This document shows, in pieces, positions 34,887 to 43,145 of a stretch of 64,000 bases of DNA. The notes below the pieces were generated by a model that ran no database searches, had not been told where the DNA came from, and saw nothing but the letters and a program-made list of their open reading frames with translations. The stretch is taken from NCBI GenBank assembly GCA_040223695.1, contig JAVKFU010000015.1, positions 542,534 to 606,533 of the forward strand, written 5' to 3'. Positions within the stretch are counted from its first letter, which is position 1. Every line of letters begins with the position of its first letter. The position numbers were made by a program, and so were the translations under genes. This DNA is from Deltaproteobacteria bacterium. Its GTDB lineage: Bacteria; Desulfobacterota_D; UBA1144; Nemesobacterales; UBA2774.

Positions 34887-36566
34887 ATAAGCAAAATATA
34901 CGGAAAGACTTCCGGACTTACGAGAAGTGAACTCAGTAACCTTGAAAGACTTTACAGAAGAAAAATCCCCCCTAAAGAAATAATCACCCTAGAGCTTGCA
35001 AGAACATTATCACAGCTTACATACGAGCTGAAGAAGGGAATTTCCGTACTCATAGACAGAAAGGGGAAAGTTACGGTCGTTTTTCTGGGCGACTCGCACG
35101 AGCTTCCGTTCGACGAGCTTCTGGGAAGGTCGAGGGAGGCGAAGTTCAGGCTCAGGGGCTACAGATTGGTCCATACGCACCTCAAAAATTCGAGATTGAG
35201 CGAGCCCGACCTCGTCACGCTCGTAAACGAGAGGCTCGATTTGCTGGGCCTTCTTGAAGTAAGGGATCAGGGCGGGCCCGGCAAGTTCCATCTAGCTCAT
35301 ATCCTTCCGCCTAATCATGAAGAAAAGAAGTGGGAGGTGTCCGAGTACCACGACCTGGGAAGGGTGGACGTAAGGTGCGACGAGCTCATAAGGGACGTCG
35401 AGCAGGACCTCGAAAGATCATACTACGAGCAGGGCGGGGAAAAGGACCGCGAGGGGGTGCTGCTTGTAGGATTCTCCACCAAATTCCGCTCGGAGGCCGA
35501 GGAATCCCTCGAAGAGCTGAAATCCCTCGCAAAGTCCGCAAATAAGGCCGTGCTCGGCTCCACAATTCAGATAAGAAAAAAAATAGACCCCCGATACCTC
35601 ATCGGAAAGGGCAAGCTCGGAGAAGTGATACTCACCGCCAGGCAGGTAGGGGCGGAAAAGATAATATTCGACGTCGAGCTTACTCCCGCGCAGGTGAAAT
35701 CCATATCAGACGAAACGAACCTGGACGTGATGGACAGAACGCAGCTCATTCTCGAGATATTCGCCCGTCACGCTACAACCGCCGAGGGTAAACTGCAAGT
35801 AAAGCTCGCGCAGTTTAAGTACAACCTCCCGAGGCTCGTGGGGCGGGGCGTCGAGCTTTCTCAACTAGGAGGCGGAATCGGCACGAGAGGGCCTGGCGAG
35901 AAAAAGCTCGAAGAGGAAAGAAGAAGTATCAGAAAGCAGATAGATAACCTGGAAGGGGAAATATCACATCTGAGCAAAAGGCGAGAGCATACGAGAAAAA
36001 AGAGAAGGGAGACGGGAATACCCACGGTAACCTTTATAGGCTATACGAACGTGGGCAAATCCACACTCTTTAACGCGCTTACGAACAGCGGCGTTATCGT
36101 TCGAAATAAATTGTTCTCCACACTGTCGCCTACAACCAGAAAGATAAGGCTGCCCGGAGGAAAAAATATACTGATTACGGATACGGTGGGGTTTATAAGC
36201 GACCTTCCCGGGGAACTGGTAAACGCTTTCAGGGCGACGCTCGAGGAGCTCGGAGGCTCTTCGCTTCTTCTCCACGTGGCGGATGCGAGCGACCCGATGG
36301 TCGGGGAAAGGATAGACTCTGTGAATAAAATACTCGAGCAGACGGGCTATGATTCCATCCCTCAGATGGTAGTACTCAACAAGCAGGACAGAGCGCCCCG
36401 GACGGAAGCCGCGAGGCTCGGCAGGATATATAACGCACCTCTTATCTCCGCAAAGGAAAAAGAATCTCTGCCCGAGCTTATGGAATTGATAGAAAGGGAA
36501 ATACAGAGAATTACATCACCGGGCGATGAGGGAACAGGAATTGCCCTGAAATTAAAAACCGCGTAA
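34887..36566 (+). CDS. hflX: GTPase HflX, apparently starting at an AUA codon
   Basis: About 559 residues. HflX is a ribosome-associated GTPase that splits stalled or idle 70S ribosomes. The G1 motif is GYTNVGKST, G3 DTVGFI, G4 NKQD, with the HflX domain (RYLIGKGKLGE, DVELTPAQ, DRTQLILEIFARHA, GPGEKKLE) before it. The family N-terminus (KIYGKTSGLTRSELSNLERLYRRKIPP, VLIDRKGKV) is fully encoded upstream of the first usual start (TTG 35166). No ATG, GTG or TTG exists in this frame after the stop at 34863. ATA at 34887 lies 7 bases behind a perfect AGGAGG, so it is the likely start. Confidence 0.88.
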   Translation: MSKIYGKTSGLTRSELSNLERLYRRKIPPKEIITLELARTLSQLTYELKKGISVLIDRKGKVTVVFLGDSHELPFDELLGRSREAKFRLRGYRLVHTHLKNSRLSEPDLVTLVNERLDLLGLLEVRDQGGPGKFHLAHILPPNHEEKKWEVSEYHDLGRVDVRCDELIRDVEQDLERSYYEQGGEKDREGVLLVGFSTKFRSEAEESLEELKSLAKSANKAVLGSTIQIRKKIDPRYLIGKGKLGEVILTARQVGAEKIIFDVELTPAQVKSISDETNLDVMDRTQLILEIFARHATTAEGKLQVKLAQFKYNLPRLVGRGVELSQLGGGIGTRGPGEKKLEEERRSIRKQIDNLEGEISHLSKRREHTRKKRRETGIPTVTFIGYTNVGKSTLFNALTNSGVIVRNKLFSTLSPTTRKIRLPGGKNILITDTVGFISDLPGELVNAFRATLEELGGSSLLLHVADASDPMVGERIDSVNKILEQTGYDSIPQMVVLNKQDRAPRTEAARLGRIYNAPLISAKEKESLPELMELIEREIQRITSPGDEGTGIALKLKTA

Positions 36567-36604
36567 AAAAAAAGCGGCGGGTCCTGGTAGCCGCCGCTTT
36601 TTAA
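36567..36604. terminator. Bidirectional terminator between hflX and the MaoC gene
   Basis: A 10-bp stem (AAAGCGGCGG 36571-36580 with CCGCCGCTTT 36591-36600) is flanked by A run on the left and T run on the right. It serves both convergent genes. Confidence 0.85.
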
Positions 36605-36635
36605 ATCATTCATCAAAAAGGCTTAATTTTAATTG

Positions 36636-37553
36636 TCAGTCTACTTCTACTTCGGCGGAGCCGCCTTTTATAACTTTGACGTTATCGCTTTTTCTCGTCA
36701 CATCGAATCCCAGCTTAACGTGACCGTTCTCTCTCCCCACTTCCCAACCGTCAACCATGATTGTATCTCCCGGATATACTGGAGCAGTGAACCTGACACC
36801 CAGTGATTTCAATTTCCCGGGATCGCTGTCGAGATAACTCTCTATTATCGCCCGCATGGTCATGGACATAGTGCAGAGACCGTGAACGATAATCCCGCTC
36901 AGGCCCGCCTCCTTTGCCACATCCTCGTCAATATGAATCGGGTTCATGTCGTTTGAAGCCTTCGCGTACCTGTAGGTGATGTCCTCGGGTATCCTGATTA
37001 TATCCCTAAAGGCGAGCGGCGGCGGCTCGGGAGTCTCCTTGGGCTTATTGCCGTTAGACGGCGCTTTTTTGGGCTTCTGCCCGCTTCCGCTGCCCCTTAT
37101 GAAGAGACCCCAGTCGGACTCGACAACCTTCTCACCGTTCCCGTTCGTAGTTAGTACGTTTATTTTAAGAAGCTCGCCCGATCCCTTGTCTTCGATATCG
37201 GTGATTTTGGGAGTAAATGTGAGCTTGTCACCCGGTCTTATGGGCCTGTAGAATTTCATGTGCTGATCCCCGTGGACAAGCATGAGCACGTTCTTTTTGG
37301 CCTCATCAGGACCTCCGTGAAGCGCGGGGTCGCTCCAGAGCTTCTCCAGTATCGGAAGCTCGTAGGTTACGGCATAGCTCGGCGGGGCCATACCCGCCGG
37401 GTTTTCGTGATCAAAGGCGAAAGCGCCGTTGTAGTTGAAATAGCTCAGGTTGCGGGCGCCTATCGCCCACGCGTAATCAATAACCTCCTCCGTGCTTACC
37501 ACATGCACGGTGGGTTCGAATTCCTTTCCTATATATTCTTTATTGAGTCCCAT
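36636..37553 (-). CDS. Two-domain MaoC-like hydratase/dehydratase
   Basis: About 305 residues from ATG 37553, preceded by AAGGAG; the frame is open to 37595. It holds two hot-dog folds. The N-terminal half is of the FAS1-type dehydratase kind (VHGDQHMKFYRPIRPGDKLTFTPKI). A Pro/Lys/Ser linker at about 170-190 leads to the C-terminal MaoC domain with the motif NDMNPIHIDEDVAKEAGLSGIIVHGL, whose Asp and His form the hydratase site. Such proteins hydrate trans-2-enoyl-CoA. The partner pathway is unknown. The gene is free-standing. Confidence 0.9.
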   Translation of the reverse strand: MGLNKEYIGKEFEPTVHVVSTEEVIDYAWAIGARNLSYFNYNGAFAFDHENPAGMAPPSYAVTYELPILEKLWSDPALHGGPDEAKKNVLMLVHGDQHMKFYRPIRPGDKLTFTPKITDIEDKGSGELLKINVLTTNGNGEKVVESDWGLFIRGSGSGQKPKKAPSNGNKPKETPEPPPLAFRDIIRIPEDITYRYAKASNDMNPIHIDEDVAKEAGLSGIIVHGLCTMSMTMRAIIESYLDSDPGKLKSLGVRFTAPVYPGDTIMVDGWEVGRENGHVKLGFDVTRKSDNVKVIKGGSAEVEVD

Positions 37554-37795
37554 TTTCATCTCCTTCCTGCAAATTTCAGTATTTTTACCAAGCATTTCTT
37601 CGCTATTTTATATTGCATTAGCTTACATTTTTAAGACTGCGAAGAAAAACGTTATTATTCAAATTCTCAAAAGCAATTGTATTGCGTATACCAGATAATA
37701 TGCCTGAAAAGATTGACTTAACAAAATGAAATAATCTAAGATTACTTTGGGAATTAATCATAGACAGTATATAAATTAATCGGAAAAGAGGCTTT

Positions 37796-37900
37796 TTGTC
37801 AAGTGATTTATTCGCACATGCAAATAATTTAGGCGATAGAGCCTACGCCGTTGCGAATGGCTTGTTAGGATACGCCGGAAAGAAATTTACAACTCTTTAA
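37796..37900 (+). CDS. Possible 34-residue peptide gene
   Basis: In the 460-base gap 37554-38015 one frame from TTG 37796 reads MSSDLFAHANNLGDRAYAV and continues to a stop at 37898. An AAGAGG sequence 5-8 bases before the TTG could bind ribosomes. The peptide looks protein-like but is too short to judge; it could be a remnant. The rest of the gap shows nothing. Confidence 0.25.
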   Translation: MSSDLFAHANNLGDRAYAVANGLLGYAGKKFTTL

Positions 37901-38015
37901 TCAAACCGGGAGATCGGTATGGACAATAACCCTCACGGCAAATTATTTTTTAAGTAAAAACCTGTGATTCGGAAATCTTTGACGCATTTAAAGACAGATA
38001 ATTCTACAAATTAGT

Positions 38016-38963
38016 CTATTCTCCTTCTCTTACGATGGAGATGAGTTTTCCGATAGCTCCGTCGCCGCACACACCTTCGAGACTTGAGATGGCGTCCGAC
38101 AGCTCCTGAGCGGACTTCACCCGTATTCGGATTTCTATGTCGTTTCCCTCGAAGTAAGGTCCGGTCGTTATATTCACGTTTCCCGGTAAATTCATTGACT
38201 TCAGCGCCTCTGAGTACGTCTCCTCCACCCCTTTGAGTAAAGGGTAGCGAAGCTTCCCGAGTTCCGCTCTGAAATCGTCCCTGCCCCGGTCGCCAATCAC
38301 GCCCTCTATCTCGTCTATTAGCTCTGAAACAGGCCTCTTGTCCCTTAAGGCGACCTCTTCAATTTCTTTTATAACCTGCCTGAATTCATTGTTATTTAAT
38401 TTGTATTTGTCGAGAACGCGCGTGAGGATTAAAACCCTTTCATTCAGCGCCGTCTCGCTTAGAGTCTGGCACTGCTCTATGGTAATCCTTTCACGGTAAT
38501 ACGCCTCTTTTATTTCCTTTGCAAGCGAGGCCAGACCCAGATATCTGTCGTATTGCTTCCGCGAGGGAGGGATACCGAGAAAGGGAAGCGTATCGCTTAT
38601 CATTTCCCTGTCCCCGAGCCCGAGCATGTCCCTGAACTTGATTACAAGGTCAGCAAGCTCCATATCGTCTAATCTTCCGCTATTGTCGTGGTATATGTAT
38701 TTGAGGCACGCCTCGTCGGATAATTCACCGGGCTCGTAGATTTTAGACATGACTTCATCGAAACCGAGCTCCGTGAGCGCGAATATTCTCTTCCAGCCCG
38801 TTACCACCTGGAGGCTTTCGCCGGTGTCTCTGAGGACCGGAAAATTGATCAGTCCTATTTCCCGGATTGAATCCCTGACAGGTGAGAATGACCCCTTGTG
38901 CCCGGTGAGAAACGTAACGTCGCCGGTATCAATGTAGGATAGGGAAACAGGCTCTATCTTCAT
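38016..38963 (-). CDS. ParB-like nuclease-domain protein
   Basis: 315 residues. The N-terminal 90 residues resemble the ParB/Srx-type domain: VRDSIREIGLINFPVLRDTGESLQVVTGWKRIFALTELGFDEV has the order seen in ParB box I-II, although the GERR motif is replaced by GWKR. The middle is helical and may hold a HTH. The C-terminus (NITTGPYFEGNDIEIRIRVKSAQELSDAIS) is an unrelated beta-alpha part. There is no parA. Its gene directly abuts mlaD (0-base gap), so it belongs to the Mla operon, an unexpected place for such a protein. Confidence 0.65.
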   Translation of the reverse strand: MKIEPVSLSYIDTGDVTFLTGHKGSFSPVRDSIREIGLINFPVLRDTGESLQVVTGWKRIFALTELGFDEVMSKIYEPGELSDEACLKYIYHDNSGRLDDMELADLVIKFRDMLGLGDREMISDTLPFLGIPPSRKQYDRYLGLASLAKEIKEAYYRERITIEQCQTLSETALNERVLILTRVLDKYKLNNNEFRQVIKEIEEVALRDKRPVSELIDEIEGVIGDRGRDDFRAELGKLRYPLLKGVEETYSEALKSMNLPGNVNITTGPYFEGNDIEIRIRVKSAQELSDAISSLEGVCGDGAIGKLISIVREGE

Positions 38964-39956
38964 TTAAAACAGCGTGACGACGCCGAGCGCGGTTCCGAAT
39001 ACTCCGAGCGGCGCAAGGTCGTCGAGGGTGTCTATGCTCTTGTCAACTTTAAGAAGCGTATCCTGAGCGTCCCTGTAGAGCTTATCGTCGTTTACGAGCT
39101 GACCGAGAGTGCCCTTTCCCGAATTAATCTTCTCGAGTATCTGATTCAGGTTAGTCGCGGCTCCGGTGGCCTCGTTGTAAAGCGTATCGTCGTTAAGCAG
39201 CTTTCCTATCGTGCCCTTTGAAGTATTGAGCTTCTCCGCCATGTTTCCGAGATTCGCAATAGCGGTTTTTGTTTCATCGTAGAGCGAATCGTCCACGAGC
39301 AGCTTCCCGAGGGTGCCCTTGCCCGCCTTGAGCGACGCGGTGATATCATTGACATTGCCAAGCGCGTCTCTGGCCTCGTCGTAAAGCTCGTCGTCCTTGA
39401 GCAGCTTACCGAAAGTCCCCTCCCCTTTCTCAAGCCCCTCCAGCACCGAATTCAGATTCGTAACGATATTATTCAACTGCTCCTTGTTGTCGCCGAGCAC
39501 GTCGAAAGCACCGACAGCCGACTCTATCGAGCTCACCGCAGAGTCCACCTTTACGAGTATCTCGTTTATGTCGGTCGGTTCCTCACTGGGAAGCACCGTG
39601 CCGTCAACAGCGGGAGGGCTATCGGGCGAGCCGAAGGAAAGGTTAATGTAGCTTGTGCCGAGGAGACTCGTGAGCTTGATGGTGGCCAGGGAATCGGTTT
39701 TTACGCCGCTATTCTTATCGACTTTCATCTCGACCTTGATTTCTCTGTCCGCGATTCTGATCCTGGATATCTTTCCTATCTCGTAGCCCTCTATCTTTAC
39801 GGGATTTCCGACCCTCAATTCATCAATGGATTTGAAGTAGGTCTTGAGCTTATAGTCGCTTCTGAAAAACGGTATGTCGCCCACGAAATCAAATACCGCA
39901 AGCAATATCAAAAGGCCCACCAGGAAAAATATCCCGACTTTTACATGCTTATTCAT
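38964..39956 (-). CDS. mlaD: MCE/MlaD family protein
   Basis: 330 residues. A single N-terminal anchor (KVGIFFLVGLLILLAVFDFV) is followed by the MCE domain (about 36-115: YFKSIDELRVGNPVKIEGYEIGKI, TSLLGTSYINLSFGS). MCE proteins form hexameric rings that move phospholipids between membranes. The C-terminal half has four repeats of about 34 residues, each beginning G-K-G-T-x-G-K-L-L-x-D-D-x-L-Y. In longer MCE proteins this part builds a helical tube or brace. It follows mlaF by 6 bases. Confidence 0.92.
   Translation of the reverse strand: MNKHVKVGIFFLVGLLILLAVFDFVGDIPFFRSDYKLKTYFKSIDELRVGNPVKIEGYEIGKISRIRIADREIKVEMKVDKNSGVKTDSLATIKLTSLLGTSYINLSFGSPDSPPAVDGTVLPSEEPTDINEILVKVDSAVSSIESAVGAFDVLGDNKEQLNNIVTNLNSVLEGLEKGEGTFGKLLKDDELYDEARDALGNVNDITASLKAGKGTLGKLLVDDSLYDETKTAIANLGNMAEKLNTSKGTIGKLLNDDTLYNEATGAATNLNQILEKINSGKGTLGQLVNDDKLYRDAQDTLLKVDKSIDTLDDLAPLGVFGTALGVVTLF
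39017..39425. repeat. Four in-gene repeats in mlaD
   Basis: The motif GKGTxGKLLxDDxLYxEA starts near residues 178, 212, 247 and 280, giving a period of about 34 codons. Similarity between copies is clear in protein and partly in DNA. Confidence 0.75.
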
Positions 39957-39962
39957 CTGCCG

Positions 39963-40799
39963 CTACCTCCTTTCATGCTCGAATTGAGGGGTTATAAATT
40001 CTTTGACTGCCACATCCTCGCTGGAACGTATTTCATCAGGAGTCCCGAACTCTATTATCTTTCCGTCGTTTAGCACGGCTATCCGGTCCGCCACATAAAA
40101 CGCGAGGTCTATATCGTGTGTTACTACTATTTGAGTGATCTTCACGGTGTGCTTCAGGTCAATTATGAGGTCACCTATTGTGCGGGTCATCATCGGGTCA
40201 AGCCCCGAAGTGGGCTCGTCGAAAAGAAGGAGGTCCGGATTCATCACCAGAGCCCTCGCCGTGGCTACCCTTCTTTTCATTCCGCCTGACAGCATCGACG
40301 GCATGATATCCTCTTTCTCGTCCAGACCCACAATTCCGAGCGCGCTGGATACTATCTCCCTTACCTTTGAGTCGTCCTTAAAGACCTTGTGCTCTCTCAG
40401 ATAGAGGGCGACATTATCCTCGACGGTGAGGGAATTGAAAAGGGCCGAGGACTGAAAGACCATCGCAATGTCGTGGTGATCCTTGAATTCCGGGTCGTTA
40501 ATATCCTCGCCGCCTATCGTAATGCTTCCCGCATCGGGCTTCTCAAGCCCGATTATATGGCGGAGCAGAACGCTCTTTCCAGTTCCGCTCTTTCCCAGAA
40601 TGACTACCGTCTCACCCGCCTCTACTTCGAGGTTCACGCCCCTTAAAACCGGGTTATCCCCGAACGATTTGGTAAGGCCTTTTATCGACACCGAGACGGG
40701 TTCGGACTTCAGGTAACTAAGAAGCGCCCTTCCGTTGGAAGCTGTAATGCCTTCCGAAATTTCTTTTCCCGTTTCTTTTATTTCCTGTTCCTGAGCCAT
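39963..40799 (-). CDS. mlaF: Mla-type ABC transporter ATPase
   Basis: 278 residues. Walker A is GKSGTGKSVLLRHIIG, the signature MLSGGMKRRVATARAL and Walker B LLLFDEPTSGLDP, followed by the switch His in VVTHDID. It is the nucleotide-binding subunit that powers phospholipid transport with MlaE and MlaD. It has about 40 extra N-terminal residues compared with E. coli MlaF. Gap to mlaE is 11 bases. Confidence 0.95.
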   Translation of the reverse strand: MAQEQEIKETGKEISEGITASNGRALLSYLKSEPVSVSIKGLTKSFGDNPVLRGVNLEVEAGETVVILGKSGTGKSVLLRHIIGLEKPDAGSITIGGEDINDPEFKDHHDIAMVFQSSALFNSLTVEDNVALYLREHKVFKDDSKVREIVSSALGIVGLDEKEDIMPSMLSGGMKRRVATARALVMNPDLLLFDEPTSGLDPMMTRTIGDLIIDLKHTVKITQIVVTHDIDLAFYVADRIAVLNDGKIIEFGTPDEIRSSEDVAVKEFITPQFEHERR

Positions 40800-40810
40800 A
40801 TCCGTTTAGT

Positions 40811-41578
40811 CTAATCTATATTAAGAAATAACAAAATCCTGGTTACATAATAGTCAAAAACCAGTACGAGCACGAAGGACAGAACCACGGCCTTCGTCAC
40901 GGAAGTGCCTATCTCCCTCGGGCCGCCCCTTGTTTTCAAACCGACGTAGCAGCATACGATAGAGATAATCACTCCGAATATCATCGCTTTTATGAGCCCG
41001 TTTATAAAGGCGGTGAAATCCACTAGGTCCGCGAGATTCCTGTAGTAAACGCTGAAAGAAAGACTCACCTCGGGGTTTATATATGACACTAAAGCGCCCC
41101 CGAACCATCCGATCACGTCCATGTATATGACAAGCGTGGGCAGAGCGAGCACGGTCGCGATGAACCTCGGCATTACAAGGAACCTGACCGGGTTGATGTC
41201 CATAGTCTTGAGCGCGTCTATCTCTTCGTAAACGCTCATGGACGCGAGCTCGGCTGCCATCGCGGAGCCTACCCTTCCGGCTATCAGTATGGAAGCCATG
41301 ACGGGCCCTAATTCCTTTACCAGCGAAAGTCCGACGAGGCCCCCTACGTTCTCCTCGACCCCGAATTGCGCGAGCGTAGGACCGGCCTGAAGCGCTAGAA
41401 CCCCGCCAGTGAAAAGCGCGATGAGGGCGCCTACGGGGAGTGTCTGATAGCCGATAACCAGCAATTGAGAAACAACCTTATCCATGTTGCTGAAAGCGGA
41501 CTTGCACCAGTAGAGAGTCTCGATCAGAAGACTCAGCAGTCCCCCGGTTATCTTGAAAAACGACATCACTCCGTTCAC
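40811..41578 (-). CDS. mlaE: Mla-type ABC transporter permease
   Basis: 255 residues with five or six membrane spans. The family signature is visible in GLSLVKELGPVMASILIAGRVGSAMAAELASMSVYEEIDALKTMDINPVRFLVMPR and in FGVIISIVCCYVGLKTRGGPREIGTSVTKAVV. It forms the membrane channel of the Mla complex. The start codon abuts the stop of the upstream aromatic repeat protein, so they are translated from one message. Confidence 0.95.
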   Translation of the reverse strand: MNGVMSFFKITGGLLSLLIETLYWCKSAFSNMDKVVSQLLVIGYQTLPVGALIALFTGGVLALQAGPTLAQFGVEENVGGLVGLSLVKELGPVMASILIAGRVGSAMAAELASMSVYEEIDALKTMDINPVRFLVMPRFIATVLALPTLVIYMDVIGWFGGALVSYINPEVSLSFSVYYRNLADLVDFTAFINGLIKAMIFGVIISIVCCYVGLKTRGGPREIGTSVTKAVVLSFVLVLVFDYYVTRILLFLNID

Positions 41579-43102
41579 TCAGGATCCTCCGTTTGCATCG
41601 CCATCCGTCTCCGAACTTTTATCTGAAGAAATATTAACAGGAATAAAGAGAATTCGCAGGGTTTTTTTCTCGGGCGTACCCTTGTATCCAAAGAGACCCC
41701 CCAGAAGGTAGAACTTCGATCTCTCCTCGGAATCCTCAAAAGATATAACCGGAATAATCGGCCTCAGTTCGAATTTTTTCGCGCCGTCACTCGTGCGTTC
41801 GGCCCTTATAGTATTCCACAGGAACGATGACTTCTGATTACCCTCTTTGTCCATCCTCCATTCGAACAGCCTCCAGAAAGGGGACCAGTTCCTTTCCCTA
41901 GGAGGGTTATCGGGTAAAAAGGTTTCAAGAAGAGAGAGAAAACGGAAATAGCTCTCTCCGTCGGGCTTGGTTCTGTAAGAGAAAAGCGGCCACAGATGAA
42001 CGGCTTTACCGCTCTTTCCCCCCTCCGCCGTGGGTGTGTCCGTAATGTCTTTGTATATGAATAATCCGAGCGTCGTCCGCGTTCTTACATAATCCCCGAA
42101 GTCGAAACGCTTATAGCCGTATAGAGGCCACATCAGGTATCCGGTCTGATAATCTTCTTCGGTTTTGAGTGAATAGAAGGGCCAGATTCTCTTGGTGTTA
42201 ATCGCGCCCCTGGAATACGTAGCTATGGGCCAGGGGATATCCCATCTCCTGAAATCCCTGTTAGTATCTTCGATCGTGGTTATAAAAGGCCAAAGGTATG
42301 TCCTCTGCTTTCGTCCGGGCATGTCCATTTCGTAATAAAAAGGGAGGAACGCGGTCGAGCTTACTTTCTCCCCGTAAAAATCCTTTTCACGGTGCATGTA
42401 GATCGGCCAGAACGCGAACCTGTCTTCGAAAACGTCCTCTTTTTCCCTGAAGCCGTAAACGGGCCAGAATCTCCCCCCCCTGACTCCGTCTCCGGAATAG
42501 GCTCCGAAAAAAGGCCAGAGCACGTTATTGTTCGCCATGCCGTCTTTTTTTGTCTGTAAAAACAGTGGAAACAGATAGAAATTGATTTCGTCCTTTCCGA
42601 ACTTCTGTTTCATACGTCCGAAAAAGGGGAAGACGGCGAAGAAGCTCCTTTCCTCATCCTCCGCGTGTCTTCCGAAGACAAAAGGAAACAGAGTGTACTC
42701 CTTTTCCCTGAAGCCGCTAGGCCTGAGGTCACTCTTGTAATAGAAGAGATAGACAAGCAACTGTAGCTTCGTATCCCCCTCAAACGAGCGCTGTGTCAGA
42801 AGCGGATATAGAACATCGACCCCGGTTCGGTCTTTCCGGTAATTACGGTAGTTGTAAAAAAGGGGGCGGAGACCGTATTCCTCGCCCTCAGGGGATTTTT
42901 TATATGTCACAAAAGGGCCGAGAGCGTCTATCGTTTTCTCGCCCGTCTCCTCGTTCCTGTCTATATATAAGAGAGGGCCCATGTTGAGCACCTCTTCCCC
43001 CGATGCATGAATTACGCTTAGAAAGCACAGTGATAAAGCGATTAAGACGGCGAGATTACCTGTATTCACAAGAACCATTCCCTTAAATGTAACTAAAATC
43101 AC
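41579..43102 (-). CDS. Exported aromatic-repeat (WPF/FPF) protein of the Mla operon
   Basis: Up to 507 residues; GTG at 43102 or the ATG at 43078 could be the start, neither with a good ribosome site. A signal peptide (TGNLAVLIALSLCFLSVIHA) is followed by about a dozen irregular repeats of 20-35 residues, each ending in a hydrophobic-aromatic strand such as LFPFVFG, VFPFFGR, LWPFFGAY, FWPVYGF, LWPLYGY, LWPLFSY. This suggests a beta-propeller or outer-membrane barrel. Family unknown to me. It sits between alr and mlaE, which points to an envelope role, perhaps as outer-membrane partner of the lipid transporter. Confidence 0.7.
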   Translation of the reverse strand: MILVTFKGMVLVNTGNLAVLIALSLCFLSVIHASGEEVLNMGPLLYIDRNEETGEKTIDALGPFVTYKKSPEGEEYGLRPLFYNYRNYRKDRTGVDVLYPLLTQRSFEGDTKLQLLVYLFYYKSDLRPSGFREKEYTLFPFVFGRHAEDEERSFFAVFPFFGRMKQKFGKDEINFYLFPLFLQTKKDGMANNNVLWPFFGAYSGDGVRGGRFWPVYGFREKEDVFEDRFAFWPIYMHREKDFYGEKVSSTAFLPFYYEMDMPGRKQRTYLWPFITTIEDTNRDFRRWDIPWPIATYSRGAINTKRIWPFYSLKTEEDYQTGYLMWPLYGYKRFDFGDYVRTRTTLGLFIYKDITDTPTAEGGKSGKAVHLWPLFSYRTKPDGESYFRFLSLLETFLPDNPPRERNWSPFWRLFEWRMDKEGNQKSSFLWNTIRAERTSDGAKKFELRPIIPVISFEDSEERSKFYLLGGLFGYKGTPEKKTLRILFIPVNISSDKSSETDGDANGGS

Positions 43103-43145
43103 CCCAATATCTATGAAAAATTTACGAGAAGAGCAAATATAGAGC

